Part shown: positions 1-11,331 of the stretch, one piece after another
Position numbering within the stretch: the first letter of the stretch is position 1
Layout of the letters: each line of letters starts with the position of its first letter
Source: Atopsyche davidsoni
Taxonomy: Eukaryota; Arthropoda; Insecta; Trichoptera; Hydrobiosidae
DNA: 64,000 bases
Assembly (NCBI GenBank): GCA_022113835.1
Contig: JAILWY010000002.1
Span: 7,666,501-7,730,500, forward strand
Direction of reading: 5' to 3'
Program-made: the position numbers and the translations under genes
Notes under the pieces: generated by a model
Databases searched by the model: none
The model's input: only the letters and a program-made list of their open reading frames with translations
Told to the model about the DNA's origin: nothing

Positions 1-1629
1 CAAAAATAATCAAATAACTGTGAATCTGAATTGGAAATATGTACATATTAATTTGGTAATACGAATAACTGGGGTACTTACGGACGTATTTTTACATTTT
101 TTGTGAAAATCAGTAAATAGATATGAATTGATATACCGACAGGGATATTTTTTTTGGGTCAGTATTTTCAACAGCTGTGTGGGATTTAGATAATAAAATC
201 TCAGCGCTTACAGTGCATAGATAAACAATATTTAAACTACAATGTAAACTACAGAATATTGTAAGCACTCAATAATATCGATTTAAAGCTTTTCTCCCCG
301 ACTTAAAGTTAAGAGCTCGTTAGTAGAAGATTTCGGTTCTCAAATAGGAAATAATCAAAGCCTAGATTTTTAAGCGCAATCCAGCTACTGAATAAAATAG
401 TTATTTTTTATTATCAGATCTTCTTATATCCACTGATGAAAAATCATCCCCCAAGAATACGAAGACCTCCACCTAAGATCGTAGAAGATAAAACCAGTAA
501 GCATTGACTTTTAGTGTCATCCAGATAAACTTGTTTTTGAAACTGTTACTATAAAAAATCAGTGAGTCAAGGTGAATTAATTATTGATATAAGTATATTT
601 ATCCATAAGTATAATTTACCCCCAGCTACGAGACATATACGAAAGTATATAAATAATATATTTTTAACATACAAATATACGTCAAATAATAATATACATA
701 ATAACTGATATTTGTGACTTGATTTTTTTTTTGTGTAGTAATTGTTCGCTGTTCAAGCATCAATAAAGAATATGCAGATACGAGGGTTTTTTTAATTTTT
801 ATCTTTTTGATTATTCGCACAGATCATCTGATAATTAGACAAAAGAATATATTTTTATGGGTTTCATTTTCAGCCTATCTTCAGAAACCAGTAATAAAAA
901 GTATTTAAATATCAAAAAGGAGGATATTGAAACGAAATGATTAAAAAATATTTAAAATCCGTTATTATTATGAAACACCAATAATAAAATTTACATGATT
1001 TTTTTATTCCAGGAATAATAAACAATATTAGGAACGAATTTTCAGTAAAGGTATTATTTTGAAATTTGGCTAAAATGAAGATTTATGAAATGCGTTTGAT
1101 TTTTAAGCTTATCGTTGAGATAAAAAAATAAATGTTTTTCGATTCAGTTCCACTACTTGAGTTTAAAGCTAGATTGATTTAAAAAAATAGCTCTGTTTTA
1201 GATTATTTCATATTTAAATAAATTGACTTGATACTCCGTGCGCACTGTAACAAAATTAGAATTTTATTTCCTTGCTAACCTGATGAAAATTCAACGCTGC
1301 TGTAATAATTTTTTTTGTAAAAATATTTTTTAATTACAATAATCAATGAATATGAACTTGATAATGTACGAATTTGATATAAAACGTTTTAATATTAGAA
1401 AATATATTTTTAACATGCAATCGATGATACATAAGATGATACAACCGAAATATAACTTTATCTTTAATTATTACCTAACTCTTAAAAATAATCAGTACTT
1501 ATATCAGACAATCGATAATCATATTGAAACAATTAAATACTTACGTAAATAATTATATAAAAGTTTATATAATTAATAAATGCGTCATGTGGCGTGTATT
1601 TTTGGGTGTTTCAGATATCCACGCACCAG

Positions 1630-1670
1630 TATATATAGGAAGCAGATTGAGGAACGGGCACCAATCAGTT
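1630..1670 (+). promoter_or_regulatory. Core promoter of the plus-strand lipocalin
   Basis: A TATATATA run at 1630-1637 is followed by an arthropod-type initiator (TCAGT) at 1665-1669. The spacing is slightly long but compatible with a TATA-driven Pol II promoter. Transcription from about 1667 would give a 5' leader of about 54 nt before the ATG at 1721. The call rests on motifs and position only. Confidence 0.6.
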
Positions 1671-1720
1671 TTTGTTCTTTACTTCTTGTGGTCGGAGTCT
1701 GAAGTCATCTACCCTTCATC

Positions 1721-4456
1721 ATGAAGCTCTTCATCGTCCTGGCAGCCGTCCTCGCCGTGGGAAGCGCCCAGATCGCCCTGCCTGGCCAGTGCGAAGACGT
1801 CAAGCTGGTCTCCGATTTCGACATTGAGGCTGTACGTATTAAACACTTTGTTATATCCAAGGACATTTGTTTGTGTAAATCATGGTTAATTGATTTTGAT
1901 ATTATATTATACCCCGTATTATATTTTTATTGTTTTGCAAGTGCTGCATGATCAAAAAATTAACAGCGGGGTTCAAAGCCATGGTTTTCGTCAACCCCGA
2001 ACAAGCAAATTTTTCTATGATATACAATGGAGAAATTGTTTTTTTTAATATTTTATTTATAAAATTTTGTAGACTACCTAACTAAAATATGTATAAATAC
2101 AGTGATATCTATGTTAGTTCTAAATGAGTATTATTTTTAGTATACTGGACTGTGGTATGAAACCTTCCGTTATGAGCACGTCAACCAGCTGTCTGGCGAC
2201 TGTGTGACTGCCAAGTACACCCTCGAGGATGGAGTTTTCAAGGTCACCAACGCTATGGTGCTCAAGGAAATTCTGTTCTATATCGACGGAACCGCCGTCA
2301 CAGCTCCTGATGCCAACGGAGAAGGCAAACTGCTCGTTACCTTCCCAAATAATGGTAAAAATCAGTTACAAACCATCCTTTATATTAAAGAAACCAACCT
2401 ATTGCCAAAGAAAAAGTCAAAGATTTACATTTGCCATAAAAATAATACTAAGAAAAAAGAGCCATACGCGAAGGCCGTAATAAAAGCCGATTGTCTTTCT
2501 TATAGCTATATTTTTATCGGTCTACTTTCGATAAATATATTCAATGGAAAATTGTAAATATTAAAATGAAATTCGTTTTTATGTTATCAAAATATTTTAT
2601 AGGTTAAATAAATAATTTTAAAGTAAAAAAAAAACAAAGTATTCCGCTAACTAAATTTTTAAATTTATTGGACTTCTGTATTTATTAATATGGTGGCGAT
2701 AGCTGTATACAATATTTACGTACTAAATTAATTTCCATACATTTAATAAAATATATTAATATACATCTGTGTTTTAGAACGTCCGGGCAACTATTGGGTG
2801 TTGAACACTGATTATACTTCATACTCCCTTGTATACGCCTGCTCCAACGTGGACGACGACACCAAGAAAGGTAAGTTTAAATTTAATTACCACTATACAT
2901 GGTTTATAAAAATCATGTATCATTTAAGAAAAGGTGAAGTAAGACGTAATAAAACTTTTCCCATAATGTGTAATATTATTTTACCCATTTATAAATTAAT
3001 TCAATGTAATATGAATATCAATGTTTTCTAAGGTATACGTATGATCTAGTGAAAAAAATAATTTGGGTATTGATATAAGTGAAATTATTAAAAATATTAT
3101 TTTTAAAGAACCATCATTTTTAAAGAAAGATTGTTCGTGACGCATTATATTTCTATTTACATAAATATTATTAAATCCAAAATTAATATATTCTGATCTT
3201 GTAGTACGTAGTGGCCAAACGTATTTAACGAAATACTGATTTATAAATAATTTGTATTAAAATTCTTTTTTATAGCATTAAATATTTAAGTAGCAGTTAT
3301 ATTTTTAATAAGGCGCGTTAAATCTTGTTTATTTGAATGCGTAATAACAAAGGTAATTTGATTTTATTTGGATGTTTTGTTTACAAAAATATTATCATAT
3401 CAAACAATGAAACAATACCATTTTATTAAATTCAAAGAAAAAAATAATTAGAACAAAACAATTATAATAATTAGGATGTTCAAAGGAAGTGTACGTGTCC
3501 TTCAGATTCACATACAGTGTGGCCTTGTTATTATACTAACATCCGGGAATCAGGTCTGGGATAAATGACTCAAAACACGCGTTCCCCGTCTGTGAATTTG
3601 TTGCCTACTGGTGACCAGACGGGAGTTTTTACACATTTAATTACGCACAATAAAACAACATTATGAGAAGGAAGTATAAATAATTAATTAATGAAATAAA
3701 GTATTCCCACCGTCGACTAAGGTCGCCTAGATTTCAGACAGAAAAAACGTAACCATGTATATTTACAAATGAGTGGCTTATTTGCTGTTAAATGATTGAA
3801 TAATGCAGGATGCGATTATCGACGATAGTTTATAACATCTTATAAACATGCTAAAACATACGGTGTGACAGTTTTTATTTGCTTTGAAATCACTTCTGAA
3901 TTATTTTTTGACAAAAATTATACTATACAGTTAAGTTGCTAATGATTATTGTTGAATATTTTATAATTCCGCATTTTCTATCCAAACACGTTTTTGTGTG
4001 TACAATATGTTTTAAGATTAGATTATGTTAAGTATCAATGTCAATACAGTTATCAATAAGTATTAATATATATCTCGTATACTAGATATATAGATTTCGC
4101 ACTTGTATTTAACGATTAAAAGTTTTATATGTAAGGGCATGGTGATTGAGTTAAATTGGACCGAACACAAATAGCCAAAGTCCAAGTATGAATGTCTTGA
4201 AAAAAATTAAGATTTTCTGTTGTTTCGTGTGAAAATAAGCGATTACTCAAAAACAAATAATAAAAGTTGTGTGATTTCGACAGTTTTGAGCTGGGTCCTG
4301 AGCAGGACCCCGACCCTGAGCAGCGAGGCGAAGGCCAGCATTGATGCCACCGTCGAGGCAGTCAGTGCTCTGGATTGGGAAAACTTCAGACCCACCAGTC
4401 AGACCCCGGAAGCTTGCGTTTATAACTCCAACTCCACAGTACCTTCTCACGCCTAA
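1721..4456 (+). CDS. Secreted lipocalin, insecticyanin / bilin-binding protein family (4 exons)
   Basis: Exons 1721-1831, 2141-2354, 2778-2870 and 4284-4456 join in phases 0, 1 and 1 to give 196 aa. Residues 1-17 (MKLFIVLAAVLAVGSAQ) form a signal peptide. The lipocalin hallmark G-x-W is at G40-L41-W42. The second motif (TDY, residues 119-121) lies in exon 3 just after YWVL, and Arg147 matches the third conserved region after the tryptophan at 143. Cys24, 58, 130 and 184 fit the two disulfides of insecticyanins (first with third, second with fourth). Such proteins are secreted to haemolymph or cuticle and bind biliverdin or other small hydrophobic ligands in an eight-stranded barrel; the ligand here is not known. 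Length is normal for the family. The start is the only ATG giving a signal peptide, about 54 nt after a TATA/initiator pair. A second lipocalin gene converges on it from the right. Confidence 0.93.
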
Positions 4457-4541
4457 AAACTGATTAAACTATTCTATAAGTACGACAGGTAACAATTGTA
4501 ACTAGAAACTAAGGAAAGTAATCTTCAAGAACAGGATTAGA

Positions 4542-4547
4542 AATAAA
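4542..4547 (+). terminator. Polyadenylation signal of the plus-strand lipocalin
   Basis: An AATAAA hexamer lies 86 nt after the stop codon, inside an A-rich stretch, and is the nearest canonical signal. It lies before the alternative exon-4-like segment at 4988-5178, so using that segment would need a more distal poly(A) site. Confidence 0.55.
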
Positions 4548-4987
4548 AAAAAACTACTATTAATTTCTATAAAAAAATTCGGATTACTAACTACTTTCTT
4601 TGTTGAGATTACTTACTTTTATAAAAAAATTATATTATGTTTGTTAAGTTTTTTATAAAATATGTATATATTATTTTAATAAATAATTATAGTTATATTA
4701 TTAGTATTAATTTAATAAGCTTTTGAAACCTATGATTATAAGTATGTGGAGCTTCAAAATATGATTAATTACAAAACCAACACAGATGAAATGACTTTTT
4801 ACGCTTTTGAACCTATAACGAGTGGTTTGTGACATTTTTACTATTTACTATTTTCCATATTACTTTGAATACTTAACGATGGCTAAAAAGATAATCGATT
4901 ACGAAAGAATCGTTATGATTTGATTGGATGCTTGTTTCTTTATGATGCTTCTCCACTTGTTGGCTTCCTCTACACAACTTACTGGAG

Positions 4988-5178
4988 GCTTGTATTTCAA
5001 GTCATCAAAACAATACACGTTAACTTATGATACAATAAAAAAAACTCTTGATAAATTAACTGTTAACTATAATTCTTTACTACCCTATTCAGATAAAGAT
5101 AAACATTCTTGTTTTGTCCTTGATAGCTTGTTTTGCACTAAATACAAAAAAAGATTAAAAGACTTATTAAAAACGTAA
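4988..5178 (+). pseudogene. Exon-4-like lipocalin segment (alternative terminal exon or relic of a lost duplicate)
   Basis: An open frame of 62 codons plus stop follows a pyrimidine-rich tract and an AG at 4986-4987. Splicing exon 3 of the upstream lipocalin to this AG keeps the phase (G|GC). The peptide then begins GLYFKSSKQYTLTY, which aligns without gaps over its first 12 residues to VLSWVLSRTPTL of the normal exon 4. The helix that follows shows the same I-x-x-T-(L/V) pattern, and the spacing LPYSDKDKHSC / FRPTSQTPEAC keeps the conserved last cysteine. The key tryptophan is replaced by Phe. Codons are AT-rich, unlike those of the normal exon 4, and the tail is Lys-rich. It could be a rarely used alternative last exon or the surviving exon of a decayed tandem copy; no matching exons 1-3 were found beside it. 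Confidence 0.5.
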
Positions 5179-6318
5179 ATATTAGAGGTACACAAGTTAA
5201 TCCCGGATAACCCAATGCAATGTTTATAGTTTTAATATAAAAGATATGGTATATTTATGATGAGACATGACTCACGAAGAATGAACGGATTATGTGTAGG
5301 TACATGATATTTTTAGGAATCTGTTATCAGTAGGTGGCTAATGGAGCAGTGTGGATTGTCTACTTTAGCTAGACACTTAATTTGGAAGGAGATAAGATAG
5401 TAGAGTGTGCGAATACGTCACCACGTAATGTATCGAAACACATTGGCCATACTTCAAGCAGGACCATTGGATATTGTCACACAGAAATTATCTTTAAACG
5501 TTACGATAATTGTCAAGCCACGAATGGACATCGCAAGGGACAAAAATAAAGTAGTTACAAAGCATATTTTTTATACTGAAATCCAGTTTTAAACAGTCAA
5601 ATTTTGTAAACATGAACCAAACAAACTTTGTGCCAAGATTTTTACGTGAGGTACTAATTATTATTGGGTGTAATTGAGTAGGTATATTACATTTTAAATA
5701 AAAATATAAATTTATAAAATCACAGTTTATTCATGCATCACGTGTTATATTAATATATAAACATTAGCAGATAGTTAGTAGGTACTTGTTAGGTTATAAA
5801 CTAAATAAATAACGTTGACATATTTAAATAAGAAAATTAAAAAATATATAAAATAAATAAATATAATTCATTGTATTTGTATAAAGTGATATTGAATATT
5901 CAACAGATCCGCATTCAAACCCAAGCATGGTTTTGTATATTTAGCGAGCACAAGAAGGCATGCAATGATATACAAATCTAACAGTATGGTAATGACGTCC
6001 AATTTCACCCTTGGACAATTTAAAAATAACTTGAAATTGTACTTTTCTTTGGGACATCGAAAGGAAAAATGTATAAATATATACTTAAAAATTCACGCTA
6101 TTATCCAATATAGTAAAAAGATGCATGAATGCATTTAAAATGAGATTATGAAATGAATTATTATTATTTAATATGAAGTGATGTGTTTCATTAAAAAAAA
6201 ACCTTTGCATAAACTACAGATAAAAAAACAGTATTTTAACAAAAATCAAAAGTTTCAATGCTTATATTGATTTTATTTATATACCATGTATATGTTTAAA
6301 ACAATCCTAAAAAAAATA
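5179..6318. other. AT-rich intergenic stretch between the two convergent lipocalins
   Basis: Nothing convincing is encoded here. A 61-codon open stretch at 5407-5592 on the plus strand shows no lipocalin or other recognisable motif. The rest is low-complexity A/T sequence. Confidence 0.5.
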
Positions 6319-6324
6319 TTTATT
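6319..6324 (-). terminator. Polyadenylation signal of the minus-strand lipocalin
   Basis: An AATAAA hexamer on the minus strand lies about 77 nt after the TAA stop at 6401-6403, a normal distance for an insect 3' end. Confidence 0.5.
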
Positions 6325-6400
6325 ACTTTTGATGTAACGAGTGTCCTGTTTTTGGGTAATAGTATGAATTTTGATATATGGTACATTGGTTATTTATATT

Positions 6401-9400
6401 TTAGAGAAGTCTTAGAAGTACTGTAGTGAACAAAATGGCGAGCAGCGTCACGCTGGTGGAGGCCGCGCCATCGCAGGCATCGTCTGAGAAGCTGGTCCGA
6501 TGAAAGTTCAGCCAAGACAGAGCTTCTTCTGACTCCAATATGACATCATCAATGACTTTCGAGTCCAGTATGTCCAAGGCATCACTAGATCTGGTGAGGA
6601 TCCAGCTTGAAACTGCAACAAAAAAACACGTTAAGCTCATTCCTCACTATATTATACATATTGCCCTGAAGCATTAGAATACAGTTATTATTTATATGTA
6701 TTAACATTCATTGTCAAGTTTTCGCGAGTGATAACGAATTGATATCACAAAAAAAACATTAATTATTATAAAAAAATGTATATATCTCCATGAGAGAGTG
6801 AATCAGGAATTACTTTGAACTTTCTAACGTTTTTTTTTAATTGAAATATAAATTTTAAATTATTTCATTTCTTATTTATGGATTCGAGATCTGCACATCT
6901 ACAGCAGCAAATATACGAAAAAAAAAAAAAGTTGGAAATGTGGCTTTACAAAGAGAGAGAACTCATGACGATAGTAAAATAGGGTAAGGTATCTTATTTT
7001 GACCATATATTCCGAAATATTAAATACAGCCCATCGCAGCTGATTTTCCAGTGAAAATCAAAGAAAAAGGAGGCATTGGAAGGAGGAATTTAACATAGAT
7101 GCTCAATTCGCACCAGTGGCTGGAAGTTGAGAGTATATCCGAAATAATAAAACTAGTCCATGATATACATATCTTTTGTGAAATACTCACCGACTTACTC
7201 TAAGGAGAGACTCGTGATAAAACATATGAGAAAAATAAAGGCATAGTTTAAAATTAAGCGTAACTATATTAATTTGTAATTATAAAATGTGAATAAAAAA
7301 GTAAAAATATGGAATCTCAGAGAAAATGGAAAAATTACTTACTGGCTTTCTGATCATTTTCCAAGTCCCTGCAACTGTACACCAGAGCATAGGTCTTGTA
7401 GTTTGTAGAGAGGACCCAATAAGACGCGTTGCCGCCTATAAAAAGGAGGAGCATAAAATACTTAAAAATAATTGTATTGCTACTAAAATCACTGAAATAC
7501 AAAACTACAAATGAAAAATAAATTAGTACAAATGGCACTGTTTTATCACCCAAACTCTGTTTTTGTATTTATAAATATGTATTGCTGTTGAAACAAGACA
7601 TAAACATGTTGATCTGAAAAGTCAATAAATATATTTTTATTTGAAATATACTTTTTAATGTATTGAACCACTCAGATTAATTAAAAACATTTACGAATGT
7701 ATCCATCATACGTTTTCAGTGTTTGTTTAGTAATTTGTAGAGAATTAACCGAAAACAAGGAATCTTTACCTTTGGATCTGGAGACGATAAATAATAAAGA
7801 AAACGACAAGAAAATATACTCGAGCTTGGGATCCCATTATCAAACCCTAAGTGTAGTGTTTACTTGTGGTTGTTGTGACTATTTGACCAACGTTTCATAT
7901 TTATATTAATTAACTATTTTTAAATTTTATAACCTCAAATCTGATTGAGTTGGAAAAATAATCTCTAATTGATGTGGGTAAGCAAATAATTAAAACTGCG
8001 GTGTAGAAAGACCAGGAGACCCACTACACTATTTCCCACTCATCATGAATACTTATGCTGAATCATGAACACTGATTCAGCATAAGTTTTTGCTAAGTGA
8101 AATGGTAGCCAAACTCCTCTGAGGAGAGGCACCCGATGAAGAAGTAGTTTAGTTGACTGACCGACGGAAGGAAACTTGACGGTGAGTTTGGCGTCCTCGT
8201 CCTCGGCTAAGCGAGATGGTCGCCAACCTCCTCTGAGGAGAGGCACCCGATGAAGAAGAAGTGTCCAATGCGATACGAGTGTGATTGTAGTTTAGTTGAC
8301 TGACCGACGGAAGGAAACTTGACAATGAGTTTGGCGTTCTCATCCTCGGCTAAGCGAGATGGTCGCCAACCTCCTCTGAGGAGAGGCACCCGATGAAGAA
8401 GAAGCGTCCAATGCGATACGAGTGTGATTGTAGTTGAGTTGACTGACCGACGGAAGGAAACTTGACGGTGAGTTTGGCGTCCTCGGACGTCGGGTCGGTG
8501 AGCTCGGCGTGGCCATCGATGGTGTGGCGCGTCCTGTTGGCGACCCCCTCGTTGTGCACGGAGATCTTCCCCCCTGCTTCCTGCTTGTAAGTGGCCGTCA
8601 CGCACGCCATGCCCGGCTCCTTCTCCTGGGGGTAGCGGTACTGCTCGTACCATATTCCTGAATACTGAAAACATTACGTCTGAAAACACTGACAACCAAA
8701 AATTTTATTTACGCATTGGTCGTAAACACAACGGTGTTGATATCAAACAGAAATTCTGGGATAGTATAATACATTTTCAGTAGAGTTCAGCAGCTTATTA
8801 ATATTATTTATTAAAAATATTTTTTTTAACAAGAAATTGTCCCGGTTAATTTTAATGTTATGTTTTCAAATAACAATCTTGAGGTTAACAATTATCACTT
8901 ACAATATATTAATGGATCACGAATCATTCGTTTTATTGTAAATGATTTGTGTTTGTAATCTTTTTGCTTTGCCATCTTTTAACACATAAATTAAAATTTA
9001 ACTCGGATTTGAAATGTATATAAACTGAATATAACAGAAAAGTTGTAAATGGTAATTCATGTAAGATACAATTTACAAAGCGTGAAGAGACAGTATATTT
9101 CTATATTTTTTAATAATTGAAATGCTACGATCATTGTTTAAATAAAAATAATAACTTGAAATATAAAAAACTTTTCAGAATTCTTCAGGAAGAATTTTCT
9201 AATATAACATCGATAATAATTTAACATCTAACTTTAACATCCATTTAGTTTTTTACAGATATGTGATTGCTTCTATTTTATATTACTAAGTATAAAAATA
9301 CAATATTCACCATTGCTACATCAAACGGATTAACAACACTGAGATTTGTGCTGCATTTTCCCTTGCTAAGAACTTGTGCACCGCATGCCACTGCAATGGA

Positions 9401-9424
9401 CATTAAAATTGCAAGGCGAAGCAT
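6401..9424 (-). CDS. Lipocalin with GPI-like C-terminal tail, insecticyanin / Lazarillo type (4 exons)
   Basis: Minus-strand exons 9424-9311, 8664-8448, 7435-7343 and 6612-6401 join in phases 0, 1 and 1, exactly as in the neighbouring lipocalin, to give 211 aa. Residues 1-16 form a signal peptide ending CGA/Q. The G-x-W motif is at 41-43 (YSGIWYE). YWVLSTNY at 116-123 matches the second motif, and SSWILTR at 143-149 matches the third. Cys24, 59, 132 and 188 give the two family disulfides. N-glycosylation sequons occur at Asn27, 81 and 113. Beyond Cys188 the chain runs through small residues (DGAASTS) into a 16-residue hydrophobic end (196-211), as in a GPI-attachment signal. The plus-strand gene lacks this tail. 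Surface-anchored Lazarillo is the known GPI-linked insect lipocalin; assigning that role here is an inference. Intron 2 starts inside a tandem array that has copied its donor site. Confidence 0.92.
7697..7909 (+). pseudogene. Possible lipocalin exon-3 relic inside intron 2 of the minus-strand lipocalin
   Basis: This 70-codon open stretch contains YSSLGSHYQTLSVVFTC. It lines up without gaps with YWVLNTDYTSYSLVYAC of the plus-strand lipocalin exon 3: Tyr, Leu, Tyr, Ser, Val and Cys are shared, and several other positions are conservative. The essential tryptophan is lost. The strand is opposite to the gene that contains it. No splice sites in family phase were found. The match is short and may be chance. 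Confidence 0.25.
7998..8487. repeat. Dispersed repeat with a tandem array (143-bp period) spanning the exon 2 / intron 2 junction
   Basis: The block beginning CCGACGGAAGG starts at 8161, 8304 and 8447, a period of exactly 143 bp. Each unit holds a copy of the 3' end of exon 2 (minus-strand reading KLTVKFPSV or KLIVKFPSV), the donor G|GTCAGT, and a segment containing CCTCCTCTGAGGAGAGGC. A related single copy of that segment lies at 25870-25950, so it is a dispersed element. The rightmost unit is the real exon boundary; the two copies to its left lie within intron 2. The units are nearly identical, so the expansion looks recent. Confidence 0.85.
8051..8087. repeat. Perfect 15-bp hairpin with 7-nt loop
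   Basis: Arms 8051-8065 and 8073-8087 are exact inverted copies around the loop TGAACAC. The hairpin interrupts the dispersed repeat: the related copy at 25.9 kb goes directly from the CACTATTTCCC block to the GTGAAATAG block. Confidence 0.8.
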
Positions 9425-9497
9425 TTTCACTACTCAATAGAATCGGTGAGCGTGAGAATGAAAACTGAATCGATGGGATCCGTCAAAGGTTCGCGAG

Positions 9498-9535
9498 TAA
9501 CTGGACAGCCTGGCGCCCTGAGGTTGTATTTATGC
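9498..9535 (-). promoter_or_regulatory. Candidate core promoter of the minus-strand lipocalin
   Basis: On the minus strand GCATAAATAC (9535-9526) is TATA-like. An initiator-like TCCAGTT lies about 30 nt downstream (near 9500), and a second possible initiator (TCAGT) lies at 9468-9464. Either would give a 5' leader of about 40-80 nt before the ATG at 9424. Support is motif and position only. Confidence 0.4.
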
Positions 9536-9539
9536 ATTC

Positions 9540-11100
9540 ATTTGGGGAATACTGATACACTCATTTTTGGTTGCATTATCTCCACCGAATTCCAAGAAGA
9601 TAACACGGACACGAGAAATCGCATTGTAAATTATTTTGATTTCAATTGAAACGAGAAATCAAGGCTTCATTGTATAAAAAAATTACTTGAATGAATTATT
9701 TTTATCACTGAGATATTTCAGGGTCACAAAGAGAAGACTTGATGAAGTCTTATATAATATATTCAATACTGCCTAATAGTACAGATTTTATGCATTGAAT
9801 ATGTATCATTGATTTCTTCCTTGTTCGCGTGTTTAATAAATAAAAAAAAGAAAGATATTCAGTGGATTCACACGAAGCAGGTTAGCTGCTTTTGAATATA
9901 TGAAATCACTAAATATTTAAACTTTATTATAACACTGAGGGTTATTGATATAAAAACTACTATTTCAAAAATACTGCTGAGAAACGTGTGCGGATCTTTT
10001 GATGATATCATAATATAAAAACTGCCCGGGTTTCTTTTACTATAATAACCGGTTATGGATATTTTTATTTAAATTAAAAAGACAAATAAGCAAAGGTAAA
10101 TTAGTAAAATATAATAGAATATTTAATAGTTGTGACCCTGATTTAAAAACTTTGAGTGAAATGTTACGATATATCATCATTGAAATGTTAAATTTGAAAT
10201 ATATTTTTAAACCTCTTCGGGTTTACGACAATTGTATGCTGTAAATATAAAATTACAGACAGAGAAAAAGAACAAGGAGCTTGACAACCTACGGAAGTGC
10301 AAGGTTGGAAGATTAATATTTTTATTAAAACCATTACGATGGACTATATATTGTATATGTAGGTGCTTCGTTTTATTAATGGCATTGAGTTGTAAGTTTT
10401 GATAAAGATATGAGTTTTTGTTATTCCAGCAGTGGATCGATATTGATTGGTGTGAACGATAATGATAAATTAATATTTATAATATTTGTTTAGTACGGAA
10501 TAAATCAAAGCTAGGCAATGTGGTTTATCAGGTTATTAACTGAATCAACAAAGTTTCTTTATAATTTTAAAGTCACTCGTCGATGTCATTCAGGTCAAGG
10601 CAACGACATATTAATTTTCACCCAAACCGCAATGACAACTACAGTTGTCTCAAGTATTTTATTCAAAAGTTAATACGTCAGTTATGTCCTTCTCATATAT
10701 ATATTTTTTTACTGTACATAGCTAGCGTATTTTTTACATTATTTAATATAAGGACCCATTGGCTGATTGAAAATCGGTTGCAAGTTTTGTCGCTGCCCAA
10801 GAACACTTCTGAAAACACATTTTGAAACAATCAATTAATTTTAGCACTAATTGAAACCCGTGGCGTAAAATTCACCAAGCCTTTTGATTAATGAACTGAA
10901 ATTGTTTTTCCGTGGATGGATATTTTTTAAATAGTACAGCAGTGTATTGAATAAAAAAAAAACGGTGTATTGTTTCCCTAGAGATGCGATTTTGGAAATA
11001 AAATTTTCACAGAAATTTTATTATTGATTACAAACATGTATTTTTGCTAAGCATTAATTTAATTGTGTCGAAACAGTTTTCGGTGTATAAAGTGGATCCA
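9540..11100. other. AT-rich intergenic DNA, no gene seen
   Basis: Low-complexity A/T sequence with short open stretches only. None has a recognisable motif, a coding-like base composition or paired splice sites. Confidence 0.5.
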
Positions 11101-11121
11101 ATTAATAATTTTACAATAATG

Positions 11122-11331
11122 TATATCTATTTATGGATTGGTCAATCAGATGCGTATTTATTACCCATTACGGGTTTATTATATTATTACTAATATGATT
11201 AGGCACATTAGTTCATATTCGTGATTTGTGATCCCACACAAATCACGATGATATTTTTCTGAGAGTTTCTTTAAATCATCTTCTATATATGAACTAATGT
11301 GCCTAATCATATTAGTAATTTTACAATAATG
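11122..11331. mobile_element. Short copy of the foldback / tRNA-like element family
   Basis: Inverted arms (CTAATATGATTAGGCACATT at about 11190-11209 and its complement at about 11293-11312) enclose a deleted core that keeps only CGTGATTTGTG / CACAAATCACG from the 76-nt tRNA-like centre. A near-identical 21-bp direct repeat (AATTTTACAATAATG within it) at 11101-11121 and 11311-11331 may be a target duplication. The left flank (GGTCAATCAGATGCG) is shared with the full copy at 62.2 kb. Confidence 0.7.

Noticed and set aside
8207..8695. 162-codon minus-strand open frame across the tandem array
   Set aside because: It is out of frame with the real exon 2 in its first part, has no lipocalin motif there, and arises from GC-rich exon sequence and the repeats.
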